From: Halictus rubicundus
Taxonomy: Eukaryota > Arthropoda > Insecta > Hymenoptera > Halictidae
Reading direction: 5' to 3'
Assembly: GCF_050948215.1 (NCBI RefSeq)
Contig: NW_027488644.1
Span: forward strand, 620,001-684,000
Length of the DNA stretch: 64,000 bases
Shown here in pieces: positions 13,610-28,648 of the stretch (positions are counted from its first letter, which is position 1; each line of letters begins with the position of its first letter). The position numbers and the translations under genes are program-made. The notes below the pieces were generated by a model. That model worked only from the letters and a program-made list of their open reading frames with translations. It ran no database searches and was not told the origin of the DNA.

Positions 13610-14230
13610 GGATATATGATACTATAGGATGGAGGATACGATATTATAGAGGATAGTATAGGATAGAGGATAGGATAGGGTAGACGATAGGAGAAGATAG
13701 AGGATAGGATAGGGTAGAGGATAGGATAAGATAGAGGATATAATAGAATAGAGTACAGGATAGTATAGAGGACAAGATAATATAGAGAATAGGATAGGAT
13801 AGAGGATAGGACAGGATAGATGATAGGATAGGATAGAGGATAGGATAGGATAGAGGATAGGATAGAGGATTGGATAGGATTGAGGATATTATGGGATAGA
13901 GGATAGGATAGGATAGGATAGGATAGGATAGAGGATAGGATAGGATATATGATACTATAGGATGGAGGATACGATATTATAGAGGATAGTATAGGATAGA
14001 GGATAGGATAGGGTAGACGATAGGAGAAGATAGAGGATAGGATAGGGTAGAGGATAGGATAAGATAGAGGATATAATAGAATAGAGTACAGGATAGTATA
14101 GAGGACAAGATAATATAGAGAATAGGATAGGATACAGGATAGGACAGGATAGATGATAGGATAGGATAGAGGATAGGATAGGATAGAGGATAGGATAGGA
14201 TAGAGGATATGATAGGCTAGGATAGAGGAT
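13560..14230 (+). repeat. 333-bp tandem duplication
   Basis: TATATGATACTATAGG occurs at 13,613 and 13,946, and the rare TAGACGATAGGAGAAG at 13,681 and 14,014. Both steps are 333 bp. The limits are approximate. Confidence 0.75.
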
Positions 14231-14265
14231 AGGATAGGATTCAGGATAGCATAGGATTGAGGATA

Positions 14266-15546
14266 GGATAGGATAGAGAATAGGATAGGATAGGATAGGA
14301 TAGGATAGAGGATAGGATAGGATAGAGGATAGGATAGGATAGAGTGCAGGATAGTATAGAGGATAAGATAATATAGAGAATAGGATAGGATAGAGGATAG
14401 GACAGGATAGAGGATAGGATAGGATAGAGGATAGGACAGTATAGAGAATAGAATAGGATAGAGGATAGGATAGGATTGAGGATAGGATAGGATAGATGAT
14501 AGGATAGAGGATTGTATATAATAGAGGATACGATACGATAGAGGATAGGATAAGATAGAGGGTAGGATTGAGAATTGGATGGGATAGAGGATACGATACG
14601 ATAGAGGATAGAATAGGATAGAGGATCGGATAGGACAGAGGATAGGATAGGATAGAGGAGAGAATAGGATAGAGGATAGGATAGGATTGAGGATAGGATA
14701 GGATTGATGATAGGATAGAGGATTGGATAGGATATAGGATACGATACGTTAGAGGATAGGATAGGATAGAGGGTAGGATAGAGAATTGGATGGGATAGAG
14801 GATACGATACGATAGAGAATAGGATAGGATAGAGGATGGGCTAGGACAGAGGATAGGATAGGATAGTGGATAGGATAGGATAGAGGATGGGATAGGACAG
14901 AGGATAGGATAGGATAGAGGATAGGATAGGATAGAGGATATGATAGGCTAGGATAGAGGATAGGATAGGATAGGATAGGATAGGATAGAGGGTAGGATAG
15001 AGAATTGGATGGGATACAGGATACGATACGATAGAGGATAGGATAGGATAGAGGGTAGGGTAGAGAATTGTATAAGTATAGAGGATAGGATAGGATTGAG
15101 GATAGGATAGGATAGAGGATGGGATAGGTTTGAGGATAGCATAGGATTGAGGATAGGATAGGATAGAGGATAGGATAGGGTAGAGAATAGGATAAGATAG
15201 AGGATAGGATAGAATAGAGTACAGGATAGTATAGAGGATAAGATAATATAGAGAATAGGATAGGATAGAGGATAGGACAGGATAGAGGATAGGATAGGAT
15301 AGAGGATAGGATAGGATAGAGGATAGGATAGGATAGAGGATAGGATAGAGGATACGATACGATAGAGGATAGGATAGGATAGAGGATGGGATAGGACAGA
15401 GGATAGGATAGGATAGAGGACAGGATAGGATAGAGGATAGGATAGGATAGAGGATAGGATAGGATAGAGGATAGGATAGGATAGTGGATAGGATAGGATA
15501 GAGGATAGGATAGGATAGAGGATAGGATAGGATAGAGGATAGGATA
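14266..15546 (+). repeat. 2.1-kb higher-order unit, copy 2
   Basis: Partner of 12,109-13,410. It has GAGTGC where copy 1 has GAGTAC (14,342 versus 12,185), and it lacks the pure pentamer run. Confidence 0.8.
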
Positions 15547-15780
15547 GGATAGAGGATAGGATAGGATAGAGGATAGGATAGGATATATGACACTATAGGA
15601 TAGAGGATACGATATTATAGAGGACAGTATAGGATAGAGGATAGGATAGGGTAGAGGATAGGATAAGATAGAAGATAGGATAGGGTAGAGGATAGGATAA
15701 GATAGAGGATATAATAGAATAGAGTACAGGATAGTATAGAGGACAAGATAATATAGAGAATAGGATAAGATAGAGGATAG

Positions 15781-16050
15781 GACAGGATAGAGGATAGGAT
15801 AGGATAGAGGATAGGATAGTATAGAGAATAGAATAGGATAGAGGATAGGATAGGATTGAGGATAGGACAGGATAGGTGATAGGATAGAGGATTGGATATA
15901 ATAGAGGATACGATACGATAGAGGATAGGATAAGATAGAGGGTAGGATTGAGAATGGATGGGATAGAGGATACGATACGATAGAGGATAGAATAGGATAG
16001 AGGATGGGATAGGACAGAGGATAGGATAGGATAGAGGATAGAATAGGATA
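15781..16050 (+). repeat. Copy of the window's first 270 bp
   Basis: It aligns base for base with 1-270 at an offset of 15,780 without a gap. Only a few single-base differences were seen (for example near 91, 117 and 214). Related copies start near 18,240, 18,800 and 20,356. The shared rare marker is GGGTAGGATTGAGAATGG. Confidence 0.8.
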
Positions 16051-18260
16051 GAGGATAGGATAGGATTGAGGATAGGATAGGATAGATGATAGGATAGAGG
16101 ATTGGATAGGATAGAGGATACGATACGATAGAGGATAGGATAGGATAGAGGGTAGGATAGAAAATTGAATAGGATTGAGGATATTATGGGATAGAGGATA
16201 GGATAGGATAGGATAGGATAGAGAATAGGATATGATAGAGGATAGGACAGGATAGAGGAAAGGATAGGATAGAGGATAGGATAGGATAGAAGATAGGATA
16301 GTATAGAGAATAGAATAGGATAGGGGATAGGATAGGATTGAGGATAGGATAGGATAGATGATAGGATAGAGGATTGGATAGGATAGAGGATACGATACGA
16401 TAGAGGATATGATAGGGTAGGATAGAGGATAGGATAGGATTGAGGATAGGATAGGATAGAGGATAGGATAGAATTGAGGATAGCATAGGATTGAGGATAG
16501 GATAGGATAGAGAGTAGGATTTCATAGAGTATAGGATAGGATAGAGGATAGGATAGAGGATTGGATAGGATTGAGGATATTATGGGGTAGAGGATAGGAT
16601 AGGATAGGATAGGATAGAGGATAGGATAGGATAGAGGATAGGATAGGATATACGATACTATAGGATGGAGGATACGATATTATAGAGGATAGTACAGGAT
16701 AGAGGATAGAATAGGGTAGAGGATAGGATAAGATAGAGGATATGATAGAATAGAGTACAGGATAGTATAGAGGATAAGATAATATAGAGAATAGGATAGG
16801 ATAGAGGATAGGACAGGATAGAGGATAGGATAGGATAGAGGGTAGGATAGGATAGAGGATAGGATAGGATATAGGATATGATAGGCTAGGATAGATGATA
16901 GGATAGGATTGAGGATAGGATAGGATAGAGGATAGGATAGGGGATTGCATAAGATAGAGGATATGATAGGATAGAGGGTAGGATAGGATAGAGGATAGGA
17001 TAGGACAGAGGATAGGATAGGATAGAGGATAGGATTGGATAGAGGATAGGATAGGATAGAGTACAGGATAGTATAGAGGATAAGATAATATAGAGAATAG
17101 GATAGGATAGAGGAAAGGACAGGATAGAGAATAGGATAGGATAGAGGATAGGATAGGATAGAGGATAGGATAGGATTGAGGATAGCATAGGATTGAGGAT
17201 AGGATAGGATAGAGGATAGGATAGGATATATGATACTATAGGATGGAGGATACGATATTATAGAGGATAGTATAGGATAGAGGATAGGATAGGGTAGAGG
17301 ATAGGATAAGATAGAGGGTGGGATAGAATAGAGTACAGGATAGTATAGAGGATAAGATAATATAGAGAATAGGATAGGATAGAGGATAGGACAGGATAGA
17401 GGATAGGATAGGATAGAGGATAGGATAGGATAGAGGATAGGATAAGATAGAGGATAGGATAGGGTAGAGGATAGTATAAGATAGAGGTTAGGATAGAATA
17501 GAGTACAGGATAGTATAGAGGATAAGATAATATAGAGAATAGGATAGGATAGAGGATAGGACAGGATAGAGGATAGGATAGGATAGAGGATAGGATAGGA
17601 TAGAGGATAGGATAGGATAGATGATGGGATAGAGGATTGGATAGGATAGAGGATACGATACGATAGAGGATAGGATAGGATAGAGGGTAGGATAGAGAAT
17701 TGGATAAGGATAGAGGATACGATACGATAGAGGACGGGATAGGACAGAGGATAAGATAGGATAGAGGATAGAATAGGATAGAGGATAGGATAGGATTGAG
17801 GATAGAATAGGATAGAGGATAGGATAGGATAGAGGATAGGATAGAGGATACGATACGATAGTGGATAGGATAGGATAGAGGATGGGATATGACAGAGGAT
17901 AGGATAGGATAGAGGACAGGATAGGATAGAGGATAGGATAGGATAGAGGATAGGATAGGATAGAGGATAGGATAGGATAGTGGATAGGATAGGATAGAGG
18001 ATAGGATAGGATAGATGATAGGATAGGATAGAGGATAGGATAGGATATATGATACTATAGGATGGAGGATACGATATTATAGAGGATAGTATAGGATAGA
18101 GGATAGGATAGGGTAGAGGATAGGATAAGATAGAAGATAGGATAGGGTAGAGGATAGGATAAGATAGAGGATATAATAAAATAGAGTACAGGATAGTATA
18201 GAGGACAAGATAATATAGAGAATAGGATAGGATAGAGGATAGGACAGGATAGAGGATAGG
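16051..18260 (+). repeat. 2.1-kb-unit domain, middle part
   Basis: Satellite with GAGTACAGG, AAGATAATATAG and TATATGATACTATAGG cassettes. Its right part belongs to a further series of higher-order units: GGACGGG at 17,731, 19,844 and 21,909, and GATAGTGG (TGG) at 17,981, 20,094 and 22,159. The steps are 2,113 and 2,065 bp. No gene is seen. Confidence 0.7.
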
Positions 18261-18755
18261 ATAGGATAGAGGATAGGATAGGATTGAGGATAGGACAGGA
18301 TAGGTGATAGGATAGAGGATTGGATATAATAGAGGATACGATACGATAGAGGATAGGATAAGATAGAGGGTAGGATTGAGAATGGATGGGATAGAGGATA
18401 CGATACGATAGAGGATAGAATAGGATAGAGGATGGGATAGGACAGAGGATAGGATAGGATAGAGGATAGGATAAGATAGAGGATAGGATAGAATAGAGTA
18501 CAGGATAGTATAGAGTATAAGATAATATAGAGAATAGGATAGGATAGAGGATAGGACAGGCTAGGATAGAGGATAGGGTAGGATTGAGGATATAATAGGA
18601 TAGAGGATAGGATAGGATTGAGGATAGCGTAGGATTGAGGATAGGATAGGATAGAGAATAGGATATGATAGAGGATAGGATAGGATAGAGGATAGGATAG
18701 AGGATTGGATAGGATTGAGGATATTATGGGATAGAGGATAGGATAGGATAGGATA
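18261..18755 (+). repeat. 495-bp tandem duplication, left copy (identical)
   Basis: Every base from 18,261 to 18,755 equals that at +560 (18,821-19,315) in a line-by-line comparison. The first difference on the left is G/A at 18,260/18,820, and on the right A/G at 18,756/19,316. A 65-bp spacer separates the copies. The content includes GGGTAGGATTGAGAATGG, GAGTACAGG and AGGATAGCGTAGG. Confidence 0.9.
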
Positions 18756-18820
18756 AGATAGATTATAGGATAGGATAGAGGATATGATAGGATAGAGGAT
18801 AGGATAGTATAGAGAATAGA

Positions 18821-19315
18821 ATAGGATAGAGGATAGGATAGGATTGAGGATAGGACAGGATAGGTGATAGGATAGAGGATTGGATATAATAGAGGATACG
18901 ATACGATAGAGGATAGGATAAGATAGAGGGTAGGATTGAGAATGGATGGGATAGAGGATACGATACGATAGAGGATAGAATAGGATAGAGGATGGGATAG
19001 GACAGAGGATAGGATAGGATAGAGGATAGGATAAGATAGAGGATAGGATAGAATAGAGTACAGGATAGTATAGAGTATAAGATAATATAGAGAATAGGAT
19101 AGGATAGAGGATAGGACAGGCTAGGATAGAGGATAGGGTAGGATTGAGGATATAATAGGATAGAGGATAGGATAGGATTGAGGATAGCGTAGGATTGAGG
19201 ATAGGATAGGATAGAGAATAGGATATGATAGAGGATAGGATAGGATAGAGGATAGGATAGAGGATTGGATAGGATTGAGGATATTATGGGATAGAGGATA
19301 GGATAGGATAGGATA
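18821..19315 (+). repeat. 495-bp tandem duplication, right copy (identical)
   Basis: Identical to 18,261-18,755. Identity over 495 bp in an array where related blocks usually differ every few tens of bases points to a very recent event, or to an assembly artefact. Confidence 0.9.
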
Positions 19316-20355
19316 GGATAGAGGATATGATAGCATAGAGGATAGGATAGCATTGAGGATAGGATAGGATAGGGGATAGGATAGGATAGAGGATAGGATA
19401 CGATAGAGGATAGGATAGGATAGAGGGTAGGGTAGAGAATTGTATAAGGATAGATGATACGATACGATAGAGGATAGGATAGGATAGAGGGTAGGATAGA
19501 GAATTGGATGGGATACAGGATACGATACGATAGAGGATAGGATAGGATAGAGGGTAGGGTAGAGAATTGTATAAGGATAGAGGATAGGATAGGATTGAGG
19601 ATAGGATAGGATAGAGGATGGGATAGGTTTGAGGATAGCATAGGATAGAGGATAGGATAGGATAGAGGATAGGATAGGGTAGAGAATAGGATAAGATAGA
19701 GGATAGGATAGGATAGATGATAGGATAGAGGATTGGATAGGATAGAGGATACGATACGATAGAGGATAGGATAGGATAGAGGGTAGGATAGAGAATTGGA
19801 TAAGGATAGAGGATACGATACGATAGAGGATAGGATAGGATAGAGGACGGGATAGGACAGAGGATAGGATAGGATAGAGGATAGAATAGGATAGAGGATA
19901 GGATAGGATTGAGGATAGAATAGGATAGAGGATAGGATAGGATAGAGGATAGGATAGAGGATACGATACGATAGAGGATAGGATAGGATAGAGGATGGGA
20001 TAGGACAGAGGATAGGATAGGATAGAGGACAGGATAGGATAGAGGATAGGATAGGATAGAGGATAGGATAGGATAGAGGATAGGATAGGATAGTGGATAG
20101 GATAGGATAGAGGATAGGATAGGATAGAGGATAGGATAGGATAGAGGATAGGATAGGATATATGATACTATAGGATGGAGGATACGATATTATAGAGGAT
20201 AGTATAGGATAGAGGATAGGATAGGGTAGAGGATAGGATAAGATAGAAGATAGGATAGGGTAGAGGATAGGATAAGATAGAGGATATAATAGAATAGAGT
20301 ACAGGATAGTATAGAGGACAAGATAATATAGAGAATAGGATAGGATAGAGGATAG
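19316..20355 (+). repeat. 2.1-kb-unit domain, right part up to block B
   Basis: Satellite with AGAATTGTATAAGG at 19,436 and 19,563 (one copy of which matches 821 in block A and 21,176 in block B) and GGACGGG at 19,844. It runs into block B without a visible break. No gene is seen. Confidence 0.65.
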
Positions 20356-23300
20356 GACAGGAAAGAGGATAGGATAGGATAGAGGATAGGATAGTATAGA
20401 GAATAGAATAGGATAGAGGATAGGATAGGATTGAGGATAGGACAGGATAGGTGATAGGATAGAGGATTGGACATAATAGAGGATACGATACGATAGAGGA
20501 TAGGATAAGATACAGGGTAGGATTGAGAATGGATGGGATAGAGGATACGATACGATAGAGGATAGAATAGGATAGAGGATGGGATAGGACAGAGGATAGG
20601 ATAGGATAGAGGATAGGATAGGATAGAGGATAGGATAGGATATATGATATTATAGGATGGAGGATACGATATTATAGAGGATAGGATAGGGTAGAGGATA
20701 GGATAAGATAGAGGATAGGATAGAATAGAGTACAGGATAGTATAGAGTATAAGATAATATAGAGAATAGGATAGGATAGAGGATAGGACAGGCTAGGATA
20801 GAGGATAGGGTAGGATTGAGGATAGGATAGGATAGAGGATAGGATAGGATTGAGGATAGCGTAGGATTGAGGATAGGATAGGATAGAGAATAGGATAGGA
20901 TAGAGGATAGGATAGGATAGAGGATAGGATAGAGGATTGGATAGGATAGAGGATTGGATAGGATTGAGGATATTATGGGATAGAGGGTAGGATAGGATAG
21001 GATAAGATAGATTATAGGATAGGATAGAGGATATGATAGGATAGAGGATAGGATAGGATAGAGGATATGATAGCATAGAGGATAGGATAGCATTGAGGAT
21101 AGGATAGGATAGGGGATAGGATAGGATAGAGGATAGGATACGATAGAGGATAGGATAGGATAGAGGGTAGGGTAGAGAATTGTATAAGGATAGAGGATAG
21201 GATAGGATTGAGGATAGGATAGGATAGAGGATAGGATAGGTTTGAGGATAGCATAGGATTGAGGATAGGATAGGATAGAGGATAGGATAGGGTAGAGAAT
21301 AGGATAAGATAGAGGATAGGATAGAATAGAGTACAGGATAGTATAGAGGATAAGATAATATAGAGAATAGGATAGGATAGAGGATAGGACAGGCTAGGAT
21401 AGAGGATAGGATAGGATTGAGGTTAGGATAGGATAGAGGATAGGATAGGATTGAGGATAGGATATGATAGAGAATAGGATAGGATAGAGGATAGGATAGG
21501 ATAGAGGATAGGATAGAGGATTGGATAGGATTGAGGATATTATGGGGTAGAGGATAGGATAGGATAGGATAAGATAGATTATAGGATAGGATAGAGGATA
21601 TGATAGGATAGAGGATAGGATAGGACAGAGGATATGATAGGACAGAGGATAGGATAGAATAGAGTACAGGATAGTATGGAGGATAAGATAATATAGAGAA
21701 TAGGATAGGATAGAGGATAAGACAGGATAGAGGATAGGATAGGATAGAGGATAGGATAGGATAGAGGATAGGATAGGATAGATGATAGGATAGAGGATTG
21801 GATAGGATAGAGGATACGATACGATAGAGGATAGGATAGGATAGAGGGTAGGATAGAGAATTGGATAAGGATAGAGGATACGATACGATAGAGGATAGGA
21901 TAGGATAGAGGACGGGATAGGACAGAGGATAGGATAGGATAGAGGATAGAATAGGATAGAGGATAGGATAGGATTGAGGATAGAATAGGATAGAGGATAG
22001 GATAGGATAGAGGATAGGATAGAGGATACGATACGATAGAGGATAGGATAGGATAGAGGATGGGATAGGACAGAGGATAGGATAGGATAGAGGACAGGAT
22101 AGGATAGAGGATAGGATAGGATAGAGGATAGGATAGGATAGAGGATAGGATAGGATAGTGGATAGGATAGGATAGAGGATAGGATAGGATAGAGGATAGG
22201 ATAGGATAGAGGATAGGATAGGATATATGATACTATAGGATGGAGGATACGATATTATAGAGGATAGTATAGGATAGAGGATAGAATAGGATAGAGGATA
22301 GGATAGGATAGAGGATAGGATAGAGGATACGATACGATAGAGGATAGGATAGGATAGAGGATGGGATAGGACAGAGGATAGGATAGGATAGAGGACAGGA
22401 TAGGATAGAGGATAGGATAGGATAGAGGATAGGATAGGATAGAGGATAGGATAGGATAGTGGATAGGATAGGATAGAGGATAGGATAGGATAGAGGATAG
22501 GATAGGATAGAGGATAGGATAGGATATATGATACTATAGGATGGAGGATACGATATTATAGAGGATAGTATAGGATAGAGGATAGGATAGGGTAGAGGAT
22601 AGGATAAGATAGAAGATAGGATAGGGTAGAGGATAGGATAAGATAGAGGATGTAATAGAATAGAGTACGGGATAGTATAGAGGACAAGATAATATAGAGA
22701 ATAGGATAGGATAGAGGATAGGACAGGATAGATGATAGGATGGGATAGAAGATAGGATAGGATAGAGGATAGGATAGGATAGAGGATATGATAGGCTAGG
22801 ATAGAGGATAGGATAGGATTGAGGATAGCATAGGATTGAGGATAGGATAGGGTAGAGAATAGGATAGGATAGGATAGGATAGGATAGAGGATAGGATAGG
22901 ATAGAGGATAGGATAGGATAGAGGATAGGATAGGATAGAGGATAGGATAGGATAGAGGATAGGATAGGATAGAGGATAGGATAGGATAGAGTACAGGATA
23001 GTATATAGGATAAGATAATATAGAGAATAGGATAGGATAGAGGATAGGACAGGATAGAGGATAGGATAGGATAGAGGATACGATAGTATAGAGAATAGAA
23101 TAGGATAGAGGATAGGATAGGATTGAGGATGGGATAGGACAGAGGATAGGATAGGATAGAGGATAGGATAGGATAGAGGATAGGATAGGATAGAGGATAT
23201 GATAGGCTAGCATAGAGGATTGGATAGGATTGAGGATAGGATAGGATAGAGGATAGGATAGGATTGAGGATAGCATAGGATTGAGGATAGGATAGGTTAG

Positions 23301-26300
23301 AGAGTAGGATATGATAGAGGATTGCATAGGATTGAGGATATTATGGGATAGAGGATAGGATAGGATAGGATAGGATAGAGGATAGGATAGGATAGAGGAT
23401 AGCATAGGATATATGATACTATAGGATGGAGGATACGATATTATAGAGGATAGTATAGGATAGAGGATAGGATAGGATAGAGGGTAGGATAGGACAGAGG
23501 ATAGGATAGGATAGAGGATAGTATAGGATAGAGGATAGGATAGGATAGAGGATAGGATAGGATAGAGGATATGATAGGCTAGCATAGAGGATTGGATAGG
23601 ATTGAGGATAGGATAGGATAGAGGATAGGATAGGATTGAGGATAGCATAGGATTGAGGATAGGATAGGTTAGAGAGTAGGATATGATAGAGGATTGCATA
23701 GGATTGAGGATATTATGGGATAGAGGATAGGATAGGATAGGATAGGATAGAGGATAGGATAGGATAGAGGATAGCATAGGATATATGATACTATAGGATG
23801 GAGGATACGATATTATAGAGGATAGTATAGGATAGAGGATAGGATAGGGTAGAGGAGAAGATAGGATAGAGGATAGGATAGGATAGAGGATAGGATAAGA
23901 TAGAGGTTAGGATAGAATAGAGTACAGGATAGTATAGAGGATAAGATAATATAGAGAGTAGGATAGGATAGAGGATAGGACAGGATAGAGGATAGGATAG
24001 GATAGAGGATAGGATAGGATAGAGGATTGGATAGGATAGATGATAGGATAGAGGATTGGATAGGATAGAGGATACGATACGATAGAGGATAGGATAGGAT
24101 AGAGGGTAGGATAGAGAATTGGATAAGGATAGAGGATACGATACGATAGAGGATAGGATAGGATAGAGGATGGGATAGGACAGAGGATAGGATAGGATAG
24201 AGGATAGAATAGGATAGAGGATAGGATAGGATTGAGGATAGAATAGGATAGAGGATAGGATAGGATAGAGGATAGGTTAGGATAGAGGATAGGATAGAGG
24301 GTAGGATAGAGAATTGGATAAGGATAGAGAATACGATACGATACAGGATAGGATAGGATAGAGGGTAGGACAGAGAATTGGATAAGGATAGAGAATACGG
24401 TACGATAGAGAATATGATAGGAAAGAGGATGGGATAGGACAGGGGATAGGATAGGATAGAGGATAGAATAGGATAGAGGATAGGATAGGATTGAGGATAG
24501 GATAGGATAGATGATAGGATAGAGGATTGGATAGGATAGAGGATACGATACGATAGAGGATAGGATAGGTTAGAGGGTAGGAAAGAGAATTGGATGGGAT
24601 GGAGGATACGATACGTTAGAAGAGGGGATAGGATAGAGGATGTAATAGGACAGAGGATAGGATAGGATAGAGGATAGAATAGGATAGAGGAAAGGATAGG
24701 ATTGAGGATAGGATAGGATAGCGGGTAGGATAGAAAATTGAATAGGATTGAGGATATTATGGGATAGAGGATAGGATAGGATAGAGGATACGATACGATA
24801 GAGGATAGGATAGGATAGAGGATGGGATAGGACAGAGGATAGGATAGGATAGAGCACAGGATAGGATAGAAGATAGGATAGGATAGAGGATATGATAGGC
24901 TAGGATAGAGGATAGGATATGATTGAGGATAGGATAGGATAGAGGATAGGATAGGATTGAGGATAGCATAGGATTGAGGATAGGATAGGATAGAGAGTAG
25001 GATAGCATTGAGGATAGGATAGGATAGAGGATAGGATAGAGGATTGGATAGGATTGAGGATATTATGGGATAGAGGATATGATAGGATAGAGGATAGGAT
25101 AGGGTAGATGATAGGATAGGGTAGATGATAGGATAAGATAGAGGATAGGATAGAATAGAGTACAGGATAGTATAGAGGATAAAATAATATAGAGTACAGG
25201 ATAGTATAGAGGATAATATAATATAGAGAATAGGATAGGATAGAGGATGGGACAGGATAGAGGATAGGATAGGATAGAGGATAGAATAGGATAGAGGATA
25301 GGATAGGATTGAGGAATGGATAGGATAGATGATAGGATAGAGGATTGGATAGGATAGAGGATACGATACGATAGAGGATAGGATAGGATAGAGGGTAGGA
25401 TAGAAAGTTGAATAGGATTGAGGATATTATGGGATAGAGGATAGGATAGGATAGGATAGGATAGAGAATAGGATAGGATAGAGGATAGGACAGGATAGAG
25501 GATAGGATAGGATAGAGGATAGGATAGGATAGAAGATAGGATAGTACAGAGAATAGAATAGGATAGAGGATAGGATAGGATTGAGGATAGGATAGGATAG
25601 ATGATAGGATAGAGGATTGGTTGGGATAGAGGATACGATACGATAGAGGATATAATAGGATAGAGGATGGGATAGGACAGAGGATAGGATAGAATAGAGG
25701 ACAGGATAATATAGAGGATAGGATAGGATAGTGGATATGATAGGCTAGGATAGAGGATAGGATAGGATTGAGGATAGGATAGGATAGAGGATAGTATAGA
25801 GGATAGAATAGATTATTGGATAGGATTGAGGATATTATGGGATAGAGGATAGGATAGGATAGGATAGGATAGAGGATAGGATAGGATAGAGGATAAGATA
25901 ATATAGAGAATAGGATAGGATAGAGGATAGGACAGGATAGAGGATAGGATAGGATAGAGGATAGGATAGTATAGAGAATAGAATGGGATAGAGGATAGGA
26001 TAGGATAGATGATAGGATGGAGGATTGGATGGGATAGAGGATACGATACGATAGAGGATATAATAGGATAGAGGATGGGATAGGACAGAGGATAGGATAG
26101 GATAGAGGACCGGATCATATAGAGGATAGGATAGGATAGTGGATATGATAGGCTAGGATAGAGGATAGGATAGGATTGAGGATAGGATATTATAGAGGAT
26201 AGGATAGGATTGAGGATAGCATAGGATTGAGGATAGGATAGGATAGAGGATAGGATAGGATATAGGATATGATAGGCTAGGATAGAGGATAGGACAGGAT

Positions 26301-27489
26301 TGAGGATAGGATAGGATAGAGGATAGGATAGTTTTGAGGATATGATAGGCTAGGATAGAGGATAGGATAGGATTGAGGATAGGATAGGATAGAGGATAGG
26401 ATAGGATAGAGGATAGGATAGGATATATGATATTATAGGATGAAGGATACGATATTATAGAGGACAGGATAGGGTAGATGATAGGATAAGATAGAGGATA
26501 GGATAGGGTAGAGGATAGGATGAGATAGAGGATAGGATAGAATAGAGTACAGGATAGTATAGAGGATAAGATAATATAGAGAATAGGATAGGATAGAGGA
26601 TAGGACAGGATAGAGGATAGGATAGGATAGAGGATAGGATAGGATAGATGAAAGGATAGAGGATTGGATAGGATAGTGGATAGGATAGGATAGAGGATAG
26701 GATAGGATATATGATGTTATAGGATGGAGGATAAGATATTATAGAGGATAGTATACGATAGAGGATAGGATAGGATAAAGGACAGGATAGGATTGAGGAT
26801 ATGATAGGATACAGGATAGGATAGGATAGAGGATAGGATAGGATAGAGGATAGGATAGGATAGAGGATAGGATAGGATTGGAGATAGGATAGGATAGATG
26901 ATAGGATAGGATAGAGGATAGGATAGAGGATTGGATAGGATAGAGGATAGGATAGATGATTGGATAGGATTGAGCATATTATGGGATAGAGGATAGGATA
27001 GGATAGGATAGGATAGAGGATAGGATAGGATAGAGGATGGGATAGGATAGATGATAGGATAGGATAGAGGATAGGATAGAGGATTGGATAGGATAGAGGA
27101 TAGGATAGAGGATAGGATAAGATAGAGGATAGGATGGGATAGAGGATAGGATAGGATAAAGGATAGGATAGGATAGAGGATAGGATAGCATAGAGGATAG
27201 GATAGGATAGAGGATAGGATAGCATAGAGGATAGGATAGGATAGAGGATAGGATAGGATAGAGGATAGGATAGGATTGGAGATAGGATAGGATAGATGAT
27301 AGGATAGGATAGAGGATAGGATAGAGGATTGGATAGGATAGAGGATAGGATAGAGCATTGGATAGGATTGAGGATATTATGGGATAGAGGATAGGATAGG
27401 ATAGGATAGGATAGAGAATAGGATAGGATAGAGGATAGGATAGGATAGAGGATAGGATAGGATAGAGGATAGGATAGGATAGAGGATAG

Positions 27490-27572
27490 GATACGATATT
27501 ATACAGGATACGATTTTATAGACGATATTATAGGATAGAGCACCGGATTGGACATGGGACACGATATTATAG
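27490..27572 (+). repeat. CACCGG cassette, block B copy 1
   Basis: Partner of 4,763-4,845 at an offset of 22,727. It shares the private variant CACCGGATTGG but has GGGACACG where block A has GGGATACG. Confidence 0.85.
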
Positions 27573-27897
27573 AGGATACGATATTATAGAGGATAGGATA
27601 GGATAGAGAATATGATAGGATAGAGGATAGGATAGGATAGAGGATAGGATAGGATAGAGGATAGGATAGGATTGGAGATAGCATAGGATAGATGATAGGA
27701 TAGGATAGAGAAGAGGATATGATAGAGGATAACATAGGATAGAGTATAGGATAGGATAGAGGATAGGATAGAATAGAGTGCAGGATAGTATAGAGGATAA
27801 TATAATATAGAGAATAGGATAGGATAGAGGATAGGACAGGATAGAGTATAGGATAGTGTAGAGGATAGGATAGGATAGAGGATAGGATAGGATAGAG

Positions 27898-27980
27898 GAT
27901 ACGATATTATACAGGATACGATTTTATAGACGATATTATAGGATAGAGCACCGGATAGGACATGGGATACGATATTATGG
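27898..27980 (+). repeat. CACCGG cassette, block B copy 2
   Basis: Partner of 5,171-5,253 at an offset of 22,727. Spacing from copy 1 is again 408 bp. Confidence 0.85.
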
Positions 27981-28565
27981 AGGATACGATATTATAGACG
28001 ATAGGATAGGATAAAGAATATGATAGGATAGAGGATAGGATAGGATAGAGGATTGGATAGGATTGAGGATATTATGGGATAGAGGATAGGATAGGATAGG
28101 ATAGAGGATAGGATAGGATAGAGAATAGGATAAGATAGAGGATAGGATGGGATAGAGGATAGGATAGGATAAAGGATAGGATAGGATAGAGGATAGGATA
28201 GCATAGAGGATAGGATAGGATAGAGGATAGGATAGCATAGAGGATAGGATAGGATAGAGGATAGGATAGGATATATGATATTATAGGATGGAGGATACGA
28301 TAGTACAGAGGATAGTATAGGATAGAGGATAGGATAAGATAGAGGATAGGATAGAATAGAGTACAGGATAGTATAGAGGATAATATAATATAGAGAATAG
28401 GATAGGATAGAGGATAGGACAGGATAGAGGATAGGATAGGATAGAGGATAGGATAGGATAGAGGATAGGATAGGATAGAGAATTGAATAGGATAGAGGAT
28501 ACGATACGATAGAGGATAGGATAGGATAGAGAATAGGATAGGATAGAGGATAACATAGGATAGAG

Positions 28566-28648
28566 GATACGATATTATACAGGATACGATTTTATAGACG
28601 ATATTATAGGATAGAGCACCGGATAGGACATGGGATACGATATTATAG
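28566..28648 (+). repeat. CACCGG cassette, block B copy 3
   Basis: Partner of 5,839-5,921 at an offset of 22,727. Spacing from copy 2 is again 668 bp. Confidence 0.85.

Noticed and set aside
18261..19315. Treating all perfect duplications as assembly errors
   Set aside because: Edges, offsets and flanking variants differ from one duplication to another, which fits real unequal exchange. An artefact remains possible for the two perfect cases, so this is flagged rather than assumed.
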